From Hemibagrus wyckioides (Eukaryota; Chordata; Actinopteri; Siluriformes; Bagridae), in the NCBI RefSeq assembly GCF_019097595.1, contig NC_080718.1:11006657-11070656 (forward strand): DNA of 64,000 nucleotides, in the 5' to 3' direction. The position numbers were made by a program, and so were the translations under genes. This document shows positions 24,260 through 36,743 of the stretch, one piece after another (the stretch's first letter is position 1; each line of letters begins with the position of its first letter). The notes under the pieces were generated by a model. It did not search any database. It had not been told where the DNA came from and worked only from the letters and a program-made list of their open reading frames with translations.

Positions 24260-27200
24260 TATATATAGTTTTAACAATATCTTTGAATTTTGATTTTTAA
24301 ATATATCCTTGTAATGCTTTTGACTCCCTACTTTTCCATGTTATATTTATATATAACATTTTATATGAATTGTGTAAGTACAAAATAAAAAGGTTTTATA
24401 TGTACATTTGTAGCAAATGTATGCACTGGAAGTACATTATAACAATACTTATTTCCCTATAGTCAGTGCTGCTACACAAACTATTTTTAATCCTGTACAA
24501 CACAGTAGGGATGTCATACATTACTGAGACCAAATGCACAATTTTAATATAAAAAGGGTGACATTGATTTTCAACAAAATTTTAAAAATAATGCAAAATT
24601 TCCTGTGATACATCAGGTGTGTTAAAACCAAGATAAATGACCAGCCACTAAGAAAACTGGAGATTTGTAAACAATGCAAAGGTATCCAATAGTTATATGG
24701 GTGTAGTTGAATAAGGCATTATTTTTAGCTCACTGAGCACGCCCATATTCTTATTCATAGGCAAAACTCTGCCATCTAAACTTACGGTGGTTCAACTAGA
24801 GTTAGCATTAGCAAGGACTGTCATGAGATAACTTTCATGCTCAACATCTTGAAATACAAGTTACAGCTCCTGATATATAAACATGCAAAAGTGTCCTCAT
24901 TAGGATTGTAGAGGACATGAAGGGGCAGTGGAGCTGTGCTATAAAATGACAATCAAAAATGCAAACATTTGTATAAGATGACAAATTCAAGCTAACGTAT
25001 ATAATGCACTTGTTATGCGGCAATATCTGAAACACCGCTTTTTCGTATTTTTCCACATTATATGTAGTAGTAAGACATTAAAAATAATGACTATTGCTTC
25101 TTTAAAAGCTATAGTATTCACTTCAGTGGAACTACAGTAACATAAATGGCTTTCTTTCTGAATGTTTTTCTGAGCTCATGCTAACACAGATGAGGTGACT
25201 GGCTATAAATAAAATGTATGACAATGTAAATTAAGGTTTGCTAATGTTGAGGCTAGACTTGTGTTTCCTGTCAGTGATGTACTGTATCTCAACTGTCTAG
25301 AAAGCCTGGAGTGAGCCCTTTCCAACTAAATGATCATTGGATATGTGTTATCATGATTGGTTGATTCCACTGTTACTTTCAAGTATGTTGGGGGTTAATA
25401 TGGAGACATGTTGAGGGATGCATGAAGACATATTGTTCAGCACTTTGAAATCCTAGCTGACTTAGAGGTATCTGCCTGGACACCACAACCACAAACAATC
25501 CATCCATCCATTATCTGAACCACTTATCTCACTCAAGCTGGAGGACTCAAGAATAACGAAATTTTTAAATATTAATGAACTAAAACTCTAAAATTATTTT
25601 GATTCTTCCACACTTGAATGTTTTTTTTTTTAATGCACTCTTGAGTGGTGTGATTTTACTTGATTGGGTTAAACCATTCAGGTGCCTCAGGCATTATAAA
25701 GGGTGTGTGTGTGTGTGCATGCGTGTGTGTGTGTGTTTCTGTGCATGTATGTGTCTGTTTGTATATAATAGCATAATTTTGCAGGGTGTACTTCATGGGT
25801 GTGGGTTGGTTTATGTTTCTAAAAACATAACTGACAGTGTTTCTATGCATTGTCCTGTGTGGTTCTTCTTAAGGGCTGGTATATTTTGCAGCTTGGATCC
25901 AGGTGTCATTTTGTTTGTGTAAAGAAATATATTGGGGGGTGGGGGGGGGTGTTCATCAAGCAGTGAGAAGTACTTTATTCGGTCACTGTCTTATTCTAGA
26001 TCCTTTAGAGAATCATCTGGTTTCCTTGTTCATTTGTTTGTGCTGGTTTATAATGGCAGGCGAAGATGAATATCAGACTTAAAGTATTAGATGTTTAAAA
26101 CGCACCAGAGTCATTTTCTCTGTGGAAACGCTGAAAACAAAAATGAAAAAAAGAAGAAAAAAAAAGTATCTTCCCAAAGAGGGATGAAATGATGTCATTG
26201 CGTCTTGTGGTTTTCATCTGGCAACTTGAGTGCAAATATAAATACTGAACTAGCTCAAGCAAGTGTCCCTCTGATGATCACTCTCTCTCTCTCTCTCTCT
26301 GTGTGGAGGGTGAGGGGTGGAGGGTGGAGGGTATCTGTGATACCACCTCTAAACGTCAAGGCAAAGCAAGGAGTCTTCATGGTTGGTCTATTACAAGCAA
26401 CAGTTAACTTAAAAAAAATATATAATTAACTTCAACACTTTTAGTAGAGTGGAATTTGCTTATTGCCCTGAAATGGTGAAGGTCTAAATGTCCTGCATGT
26501 TATTAACTGTCAAGAATTTACACGTCTGCCATCTTTGAACTTTTAGTATTTTTCAAGGCAAAGCATATGCAAATGAATCCCTGAGGTGCAACTTGGTAGC
26601 AATTGCATTAACCACTTGCTGCTTTTTAGTAGTGGCTTACAAATGTGTGTAAACAGTACTGATAATTTACTCAGTTTATTTTACAATCTGCTGAAAACCA
26701 TACCTGTAATTAGTAAGACAAAATTAGAATAATATTTTGGAGCAAGTCATCGACATGGGGCATAAATGCATTCAAGGAGAGAAATCGCAGAAATTGCACT
26801 CCATCACTTTCCCAGTTTTAGGAGTGTTTTTATGTTGCTTTGTTAAATGACATCATTATTATTATACTTTTCCTGTCATATCTATCAGGACTCTTGGCTT
26901 TGCTATACTTTTATATGCTAGGCACTCTGCTTGCCAGGACTCAAACTATTACTAAACTCCACAGATGTGGAAAGCAATAAATTGCATATACTTCTAGTAA
27001 AGACATTTGTCTTTTGATGTATGTCTGAACATTTATTTGAACATTGAACATGAATTTTTAATTGAATACAATTTGCCATGTTTAGCTTCACATATGTTTC
27101 ACATAAAAGAAAATAATTAATGTCATTCATCACAGTAGTAGTCTGTTTCAAATGGTATTTTCATTACAGTGTGGAATCAACACTAACCATACAAAAATGT

Positions 27201-27863
27201 AAACAAGAATATGAGCAAGAATGTACGGACATTTTTACTCAGTTATTTTAACGAGTAGGCATCTTGATGAACGGAAAGTCCCTTATACGATCTATTCTTC
27301 TTAGTAGAACTTTTATAGGATAAAATTACTTTCATGACACATAAGAACACAGGAAGAAATAATATAATGCAACAATATTTTTTATTTTTTGTGACCTTAA
27401 TAATGATTAAAAGGGATCGAACCTTATAGTACTAAGGCCATGGTTGCATGCAACCATTGTGATGCAAAGGCATATTTCTGCACTCTAAAATGCGATCCTT
27501 GCCTCTTACACTTTAATCATGTTAGAAGCAGATTGTGGATTAAGCCTACTGGAATTACATTTGATCCTAGTACTCTGAGAAACCCCCTTCACACCACTGG
27601 GTATCATTAAGAATCCCCCCCTCCCTTTTCTCATTGCATAATAGCTTCTCTATAGAGTGTGGTTTCAACAGAAAGTGACTCCCCATTTCAAATGCAGTGC
27701 AAGTATGAGAGAATGAGAAACCTGCCTGCTTGTAGGCTTTAGACAGGAAATAGTTTCTGAATTGTCTCTGTAGCTCACACATAATTACAGATCAATGATT
27801 CACTTAAACAATAAGAAGCAAGAGTACATTTGATCATTAGTACACTCTCCAAAATAAATAAAC

Positions 27864-27949
<86 letters not shown>

Positions 27950-28039
27950 GTGGTCTTTAGCCACTTCAAGAGTACTTCAAGTGTACCGTTAAATTATTAC
28001 ACTGAAAGTCAATTATAAGTACAACAGTGGTCCTTAACA
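24260..28039. other. Unique AT-rich DNA, no gene seen
   Basis: GT tracts near 25700, a CT tract at 26280-26300 and the GATA tract are the only structure seen. Distal grhl1 regulatory DNA may lie here, but nothing marks it. Confidence 0.45.
27867..27949. repeat. (GATA)n microsatellite
   Basis: About 20 units of GATA. Confidence 0.95.
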
Positions 28040-28440
28040 GAAGTACAGAAGTAGTTCTTAAACTATGGTCCAGACCCACTCAGGGTCTGTGATTACAATT
28101 ATTATTGGAGACCTTTGATTACAATTATTAATGAATTTGAACTTTTAGCCTTTTTGACTGGACCCTTGAAGTGAACCCTATAACCTTGGACCTTATAATT
28201 TTTATGATTATGATTATAATTATGATTATGATTATAATTCTGCCTCTGGAAAATTTATTAAAGGAAAATGATACCTTTCTAATAAACAGATGAGAATAGA
28301 AAACATATTATACTACATAATACTACACATTTAATAATGTTCATGAGATACATTAAATATGTCCTGAGAAGGTCCATGATATGAATTTTAGAGTTAAATT
28401 GGCCTCTGGTTATCAAAGGTTAGAGAACTTCTGCCTTTAG
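28040..28440. mobile_element. Possible hAT-like MITE
   Basis: The left end TTCTTAAACTATGGTCCAG and the inverse of the right end (AGTTCTCTAACCTTTGATAA) look like paired decayed ends around AT-rich filler. TTCTCAAACTGTGGTCC-type ends are usual for hAT-related short elements in fish. No coding sequence. Confidence 0.4.
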
Positions 28441-28779
28441 GTTGTACCACCACAGTGGATGAGAATGGTACATTTTACTATTTATTTGTTATTTGTACAA
28501 GTGAGAATGCATGAATAAGTCAAGAGCATGACATCTCTGTCTTAAACCTGAAGGAACTGATTTCTGGTACAGTTTCTATAGTGATATTGGAGTACCAGAT
28601 ATTATATTACTACATTAACAGGTATTTCACAGAGTCGTTTAAATATATGTATCATTTAAACAAACTCGTGTGTCTAAGAAATGTAGTAGTTGTAATTATT
28701 TTAACAGATTATCAGTTAGATAAATAAATAATAAATTTTAAATAAATGTCAAAGTTTTAAGCACGTAGGTCCCGCTAAT

Positions 28780-29072
28780 TCCACCTGCTCGCTGATTGGT
28801 CCTCTCTGTTTACTGAACTGATGGGCCAATTAGAAGTCCCAAGTGTAGCTGCATATTAGGCCCCGCCCCTCAGGTGTAACCCAATCCGATGCCCTGTCAC
28901 AGGTAAAACCGGCCCTAAATTTTGAGTATATCCCAAAAAGCAAGAAAAGCTAACAAAACCCGTTCTCTCGCCGACAGCCGCAACGGTAACCCTCATTCCC
29001 TCGTTCCTCTGCTGGAAGAAGACGGGTCGGATATACAGTACCAACTAGAAAGTCCAGTCCGACCAAAACGAG
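28780..29072 (+). promoter_or_regulatory. grhl1: grhl1 promoter and 5' UTR
   Basis: The 290 bases before the grhl1 ATG are richer in GC and CpG than the flanks. They contain inverted CCAAT (ATTGG) at 28795-28799, CCAAT at 28826-28830, a GC box CCCCGCCCCT at 28861-28870 and CCAAT at 28881-28885. This is a typical TATA-less layout, so transcription probably starts around 28.9 kb. AACCGG at 28907-28912 is a partial Grainyhead core. The start site is inferred from motif layout only. Confidence 0.6.
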
Positions 29073-32000
29073 ATGTCACAGGAGCATGACAAGTAAGTGT
29101 GTGTACAGTGAATAGCTGAGGTCCGTTACAGGACACTACTCATTTGGAGCAGCTGTCAAGAGAAACGCTTCGTCTGAACTGTAATATAGTGGGGGGGTTT
29201 TTTTACACAGAATTGTTTTTCAGGAATATGTTCCTTTACTTTTAATAGACGTTGTTTTTCTTTTCTTCTGAAAAGACGGTTCGGGAAAGGTTCGGGCTCG
29301 TTATTGTAGGTCTATTAGACTTGGGAGAAGTGCGCGAGCCGAATGTCTGGGACTGAGCCGCACGCGCACGCACACACAGAGTTTAAGAGTTTCGGCTCTG
29401 TTCCACCTGTCGTGTTCAGACCCGCGCCGCTGGATTATTCACTCACTTACACACACACACACACACACACACAGGTGTACTGCACCTGCCGCGCGAGATC
29501 TCCGTACCTCCGTACAGTCCTGTGCTCACTAGCTTTTTGCCTTAGTCTGCTAAATTAGTAGAATTTATCTCTAGGAACTAGTTGACTAACTTCATACAAC
29601 ACATGTTCCACTAGTTTTCTGTGGATGTCATTACTATTTAAAGCACCCTGAAGACCCTCTCGGTCTAAACCTTGACAAGTTTTGGCGAAGAGAATTTATT
29701 GCCTGATGGGATTCATTGACGTTTAAGTCATTGGAATGTAACTTGAATGTAATTTTCCGACGACTGCCTTATGTATGTTCAATGGTATTTTCTTAATGTT
29801 TCGGTGCATCGACGGAGAGTCTGTTGACTCTAGTGAAATCGTACACCATTAGGCGTTGGCTGTTTTTTCCAAGGCAACAAATTGTGTTTAAGGCCCTTAG
29901 TAAATTGCCAAAAACTTCAGAAAATCTAAACAGAAGAAACTTGAAGAGCAGATCGTCAGAAAGATGTTTGATTGTTGGTGCTCTGTAGGCCTGTAAAACA
30001 GCCACGCAAAAAAACAACAACGCAGGTTATATTTGAGGGCATGTGATGTTTTGTGATACATATTAAAACTATTAATGAGATTCAGTATCCATACTAACAG
30101 AACATGGATATTTTTTTGGATATTCTGAAAAATTTGTTTGTAAAATTCCGCCTCCCTGTTGTTCCAAGCCCTTGTAGGCTTGTGTATGATTTAACTGAGT
30201 GACCTTATTGGATGAACTGTCTCCTACCATATTTAAGGCAATTAATAGCAGCTGGCAAAATAGTAGTGTACACTGGCAGTAGCGGACCTACGTCCCATTA
30301 GTTTGCATACTATTTTGAAATTGCATAGGTGTAATAAAACATTTAAGGGCATTGCCTTGGAATCCCAGCGGAAACCTTTTTCTTTGTATTTTCTCCACCG
30401 GGATATAGTCAAGGATATGGTGTCTATCATTAACCATTTCGTGCATGGTCAGCCCTTTTGTTTTTAGTAGCGGGATTGCGTTCCCACTGGTTTATATTGT
30501 CCCGGGATAACGGATCTATCAGGTTGCAGTGTTAAAATCAAACATGGCTGGAGCAGGAGGGGCTTTAAGAATGGTACAATTAGTTATCAGATTACTGCTA
30601 ATCCGTGGTGCGTCAACAATTATCCTATAAGGACGCGCCAGTGTTTCCATGGCTATGCATTATAATATTGGCTTTGTGAATCAAAACCTCGTCACTTAGA
30701 ATGGCATCAATGAAGTCCCTCAAGAACATACAGTCATGTACTTAAATTTGAGATAATAAACTTACCCAGACTATTTTCGTACATTGGTCTGAAAAGATCT
30801 TAAACTTTCCAAGTTCTTTAGGTCAAAAAATAAACAAAGCTGTAATGTGTGTACTGTCTGTTTGAAGGTGTCGTTTGTAATCTCCTTCCCTCACCACGTA
30901 GAAACACCACCCAGTTAAACGCACACACTGTCTCTTTCTAGTTAAGTAATGCACTTCATAAAAAATAGGTTAGTTAATGGCAAAAAATGTCTTCTAGTAA
31001 ATGAAGAATGACGGAGTAAGAAGAACTCAGAGGGTTTTTTCTCATTAAAACAACAGGCCTTTACACTGAGTAATGGTAAAAGGCTCTGTAATGTCAAGGA
31101 ACATCATTCTGTCAAGATTCTTGACAGCTACCCAATGAGGAACTGTGATCTTTGTCGGTCTTACTGGAAGAGCCAGTAGAGCACCTTGTCAGACAGGAAG
31201 TGACTGAGATTTATTCTACTTTCAGATGGGTTTACCTTAGCTCACCATTATAAAGAAGACCTTTGACTGCTTTATGTACAAGATGTACCTTTATTTGTCA
31301 CTGTCACGTCACCGTTGCACAACCAAGCCGGTATAACTTCTTCGGTTAAAGAAGGCTGTTGTTTATTTTTGAATTCCAGTCACCTGAGGTGTCTGACTGG
31401 TTTATCGTTAGCACATTTCTACAAAAGTGTTTCTTTTAGTACATACCTTCACAGGTGACAGGTAGTGCTGTTTCTCTCTCTCATTCATCTCTGTATTCCT
31501 CACAGTAAGCGAGCAGTGCTCGTGCTACAGAATGATCCAGCCTACAGCCAACGTCGTAACTTCACCAGTGACGATGAAGCATGGAAGTCCTTCCTGGAGA
31601 ACCCTCTTACAGCTGCCACCAAAGCCATGATGAGCATCAATGGAGATGAGGACAGTGCTGCTGCTTTAAGCCTTCTTTATGACTATTACAAGGTACTGTA
31701 GGAGGCCTTGTCTCATTTGAATTAATATTCTTAGGGGTCATTGATTGTATCAGGTTGTTCTTAGCTATGTACAGGAATTCATATGGCTAATCTTAATCCC
31801 TGGACAGAATTCATTATGATGAGCTAGATACTTGTAATATAATGGCAAGTGACTGATCCTGAAAATGCCTGATGTTGAAACATGGGATATGACAGGATAA
31901 AGAGTGAGATCTGAAAAAACATGGAGAAATGTTACTCAGTATTTTCAACTGTATCAGACATGTGTAGATGTCTGCAATGTCTTGAGATACTGTCATAAAA

Positions 32001-35000
32001 ATGTAAAGCTAGTTTATGTAAATGACCCCAACTTCCAAGTTGGGATATGCAAAGAAAGAATTTCACTGTGCTGTAATGTATCTGTGATAAATCAAGGCTG
32101 CTTCTTCTCTGCTTCTATATATGTTTGCAAGCACATATTTATTAGCATATTAGTATAACTGTGTAACTAATAAGTGTAATTAATTAACAGTCTGTTTATG
32201 AAATTGGTTGCACATTAATATTAAATGCAGCTCAGTAATACAGGCTCTATGGCACAGAATGTATTGTATTTCCACTGGAATAAATAACAGGTCATCTATA
32301 AGAAGCTATGGCACAGAATGTATTGTATGTCCACTGGAATAAATAACAGGTCATCTATAAGAAGCTATGGCACTGAACATATTGTATGTCCACTGGAATA
32401 AATAACAGGTCATCTATAAGAAGCTATGGCACTGAACATATTGTATGTCCACTGGAATAAATAACAGGTCATCTATAAGAAGCTATGGCACTGAACATAT
32501 TGTATGTCCACTGGAATAAATAACAGGTCATCTATAAAGATAAAGCTGTGTGTAGTTCAGGTTGACAGAAGCTGTGTTTGCCTTCCCCAGGTGCCACGGG
32601 AAAAAAGGACAATATCCCAGCCAAAGGCTGACATCCTAGGCTCTGATGTGGATCCCAACAAAAGGTGACGTGTTCTTGTTCAAAGCAGTGGTTATGGACG
32701 ACCCTTTTGTTGTCTTTGCTGTTGCGTGACGTCTGCGTTTCTCTTTAGTAGGAACCTCATGGCTCCTCACCCAGAGGCCTCAATGGCATCAGCTGAGAAC
32801 AGGATCCAGGTTCTGAAGGGAGTCCCACTGAACATCGTGCTCCCTGGGAACCAGCTGGTGCAGGACAAGAGGGCACTGTTCCCCTCGCCCGACACCACAG
32901 TCACTGTGTCCATCGCTGCTATGCCCAGTTACCCAGTAAAGACTGAAGAGCCGTCGCATGCTTTTTCGGTCACTGTGCCCAACCCACACTGCTCTGAGCC
33001 TGAGGGTCATGCAGTGGCATTCGATCGTCAGCTCGCCCACAGTCAGTTCAGCCCCAACACACAGCCCCGTACACCAGACTCTACCTTCCCTGAGACCTAC
33101 AAGGACGGGGGTCAGGAGGTAGGATGATGTTCCCATTTTTCCTTCAGTGACGTATTGTTTCCTTCCTTCACTACCTTCATCTTGGTTCTTCTGTTCTCAC
33201 ACAAAGCCCCCTACCCCAATCCTCATATAATATCACCTTTACAGCAAACTCTAGAGCCTGGCAGAATACTGCTTGAAATGTTATTTGAACATAGCCAGAA
33301 GAGCAGCTAGCATGTCATTATGCCATTGTCTTGCTGGCACAATAAAGTGCTGTGTTTTCCTGCTGCACAAAAGCCAGGGCCTTCTCTCTCTGCCTCTCTT
33401 TCTCTTTCTCTCTCTTTTTAACTCTCTCCTAGTCTGTATTAAAACCTATGTTATGGAGGGGCGGGGGATTATTTTAGAATGCCCAACAAAACCCTGCACA
33501 CACAGATAGTATAGGGGAAGCTCTCTTTTTGTTTGCCCTGTGGTTGCATGCTTTGGCTGGCTGCAAGCGACGCCACGGCGTGGCTGTTTGCGCTGATGCC
33601 GGGCCCACTCGGACACTCTTTTGTGTTCCACAGGTGTTCTCGTTCCCAGGGGATCTCCAGTTACGGATGGCCTCCATTGCACAAGAGGACTATCCCGCCT
33701 TCGACACCGTGTCGGGGTAAGCCATCATAACTGCCTCACTCATGAGAACCCCCCTTTGGGAATAGACAGATTATGTCAGACAGCTATGATAAGATGCCTA
33801 CCAATTTATGTAGTGTTGTAGATTGAAGCTTACAAGCAAATAACTAGCCTAGTCCTCATGTGACTGTAGACCTTCAGTTAAAATTGTTCTGGGTGTAACT
33901 GGTTACAAGTGGAATTTCAATGTAGCTTAATTTCATCAGAGCAATGGTTTTGTCTTTGTTTACCAGTAATAATTTTGAGTACACACTGGAAGCCTCAAAG
34001 TCCCTCCGGCAGAAGTCAGGTGATGGCACAATGACATACCTCAATAAGGGCCAGTTCTACCCTATCACTCTAAAGGAAACAGACAACAGCAAAGTCCTTC
34101 ACCACCCCATCTGCAAAGTCAGGGTATGTGCGTGTGTGTGTGTTTGTATGGTAACTTATACATGTGTCTTGAACATGTGTAACATTCATCATAAATTGTT
34201 TTTACAGAGTGTTGTGATGGTAGTGTTCGGTGAGGAGAAATGTAGGGATGACCAGCTCAAGCACTGGAAGTATTGGCACTCCAGGCAGCACACAGCCAAA
34301 CAGAGATGCATCGACATCGGTGAGGAGTTTCAGATATTTCCCAGAGCCCATGTTTCCTTCATGACTCAGGCCCATTCACCTGTGCTGTAAAAAAAAAAAC
34401 AATGCCACTGTAGACTTTGTCAGACACCAGTTTAGACCACCATTATCTATTCAAGACAAGATAAAAAAAACTGTTTCAAAAGGGTGGACCAAGAAAGTCA
34501 CATTGTGCCCGTTTCAATAGAAAATTCCCTTTTACTATATATATATAATAAAAAGTAAGTTTGTTATGCATATGAGGTTATTATAGAGTAATGACATAAT
34601 AAAATGTTCAAAGCAAATTTGACCAAATACTAACTATGGCTTTTAGGTGATTCTGCCTATTAGCCTCAGAGAATGCTCTATAGATCAAAGATGAGAGCCA
34701 TATTACAGTGGAAGTGGGTGGGGGAGAAAGGGGGTGGAGGTAGAAAGAGCTTAATGATCCTGTTTGTTTACCATCTGCAAACTGTGCTCTGATGAATGGG
34801 GGTAGCAGGTAAACAATACAACATGGCAAACGGTCTGAATCGACCTGGAAAAGGAGAGCTTGAAGTTAGTCTACCAACTCAATTCAACACACAACAAAGA
34901 TGACAACATTTTGACTCCCGAGTCTGTTGATATCCAAACAATACTAGCTTCTAACCACCATTGGATGTTAAATTTAATTAAACATTCAGTGGTCTTTTTC

Positions 35001-36709
35001 TATACTTTGGGAACCTTAGATCGATGTAAGACATTTAGTAATCACATGTCAAACACTACCTCTAGTGATGGGCCGTCTCAGAGATTACAGGTTTGGGGGA
35101 AATTTTGCAGTCAAGAACAATTAAAGCGTAGATGGTCCTGTTTTACCTGCCCTATATTAATTGCTCAAAACCAGTGGTGGCTTTTTTATTGTATAAACCC
35201 TCAGCACCTTTTCATGCCTTTTTCATCTTTTCTTCAACAACCTCAACCTTTCCTTTCTTCCCTCGGTCCTTTAGTGCTAACCTCAACATTTTCGTCTGCC
35301 CACAGCTGACTACAAAGAAAGCTTTAATACCATCAGCAACATTGAGGAGATCTCCTACAATGCCATCTCCTTCACATGGGACATCAATGAAGAGGCAAAG
35401 GTAGGCTTTGGAAAATATTGTCATGACTCTTTCAGCTTCATTTGAAAGTTAAAAGTCCAATAAGAAACAAAATCAAGTTTCACTTTAAAGTAAGGATCTG
35501 ATTTGAATTCCACCAGATGGTGCTTAAGAATCTCTTCATTGTTATTTCAGTCAGAAGCCCTTAACTATGTGATATTTATTTATTTAAAACAATTGTTTGA
35601 ATCAAGAGTTATAATAAGTAATAAGTATATTTCAAGAGGGCATGTACTTGTTGCTTTGCTTGTTCTGTCCTTAAGTTATAGGGCATCATATCAGTTTGAG
35701 ATCTGTAGGCAGATTAGACATTAGTTTGTTGTTCAAGCTACAGGCTAATAGTTTGTGGGTTTTACGGTGCAGTAAACATTTAGCCTTTGTTGAACCATTC
35801 CGTTGCTATATTACTGTGTTTAACAGACCCTCCTTGCCTCTTAAAATAAACCTGACCTTTAGAAAAGTAGGCTTGTAAAAGAGATTTTTTTACTCAAAAT
35901 AGACAGTGCAATGTTGGGCACATTGTGATTACTCACACAATGGACATCATTCAGGCAAAACAAACCGTGTGCTCTGTTTCTCCTGGTTTGAAAGGTGTAA
36001 TTAAGAGTGAATATGAGCAAGGAAGTGCTAATCAGGGAGTTTCCATGGCTTGCATTTTGGTTTGGTTCTAAGTCTGCTTTCATTTTGACTAATACAACCT
36101 TATTTCTTATAGTAAAAAATGAATTGAAATAAATCCTGCTGTGTAAGACGAAGGTATATACTTATTGTGTAACACAGTAAAGATGTGTGTGTGTGGGCGT
36201 GTTAGTGTGTTAGTTACTAAGAATCAGTTCTCAGCCCATTTGACCTGTCAGCTCTATTGTATGCTAAGGTGATGCTCTCAGAGGAGAGGTTTGGGTGAGA
36301 CGCAGCTCTGCCCAAAAAGGAATGAGGAAACACAAAGGAAAGTAGAAGAGCTAAGACCTAAAACCTACCACTGACAGTTTATGGAATCCAGTTCAACGAG
36401 TATATCAAGACAAGTCTGGTACAACCTGTCACTCATCAAGTGGCACCTTGACTTTTTTTAATCCACCTCCACTGACCAGTTCAGCTTCTTTTAAGCACTA
36501 AATGGTCAGTGGCTAACTTTCCTTTATAGTCTGAAGGAAAATACTGTCAGTTATGTTTAAAGTTAATGCATATTGATGTATTAATGAGTCATGCTTAAAA
36601 TGCAGTTTTCTGTGCTGTGTGTTGTACTGAATACCAGGATGTAGATCACAAGGTATGCATGCGGTCATAGGATACTCATCCGTGTACTCTGGAGTGCTCT
36701 CTGTTTGCT

Positions 36710-36743
<34 letters not shown>

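Noticed and set aside
27775..27969. Repeated Leu-Ser-Ile-Tyr frame
   Set aside because: Translation of the (GATA)n microsatellite.
32726..33136. 115-codon reverse frame opposite grhl1 exon 4
   Set aside because: Shadow of a GC-rich coding exon; the sense strand matches GRHL1.
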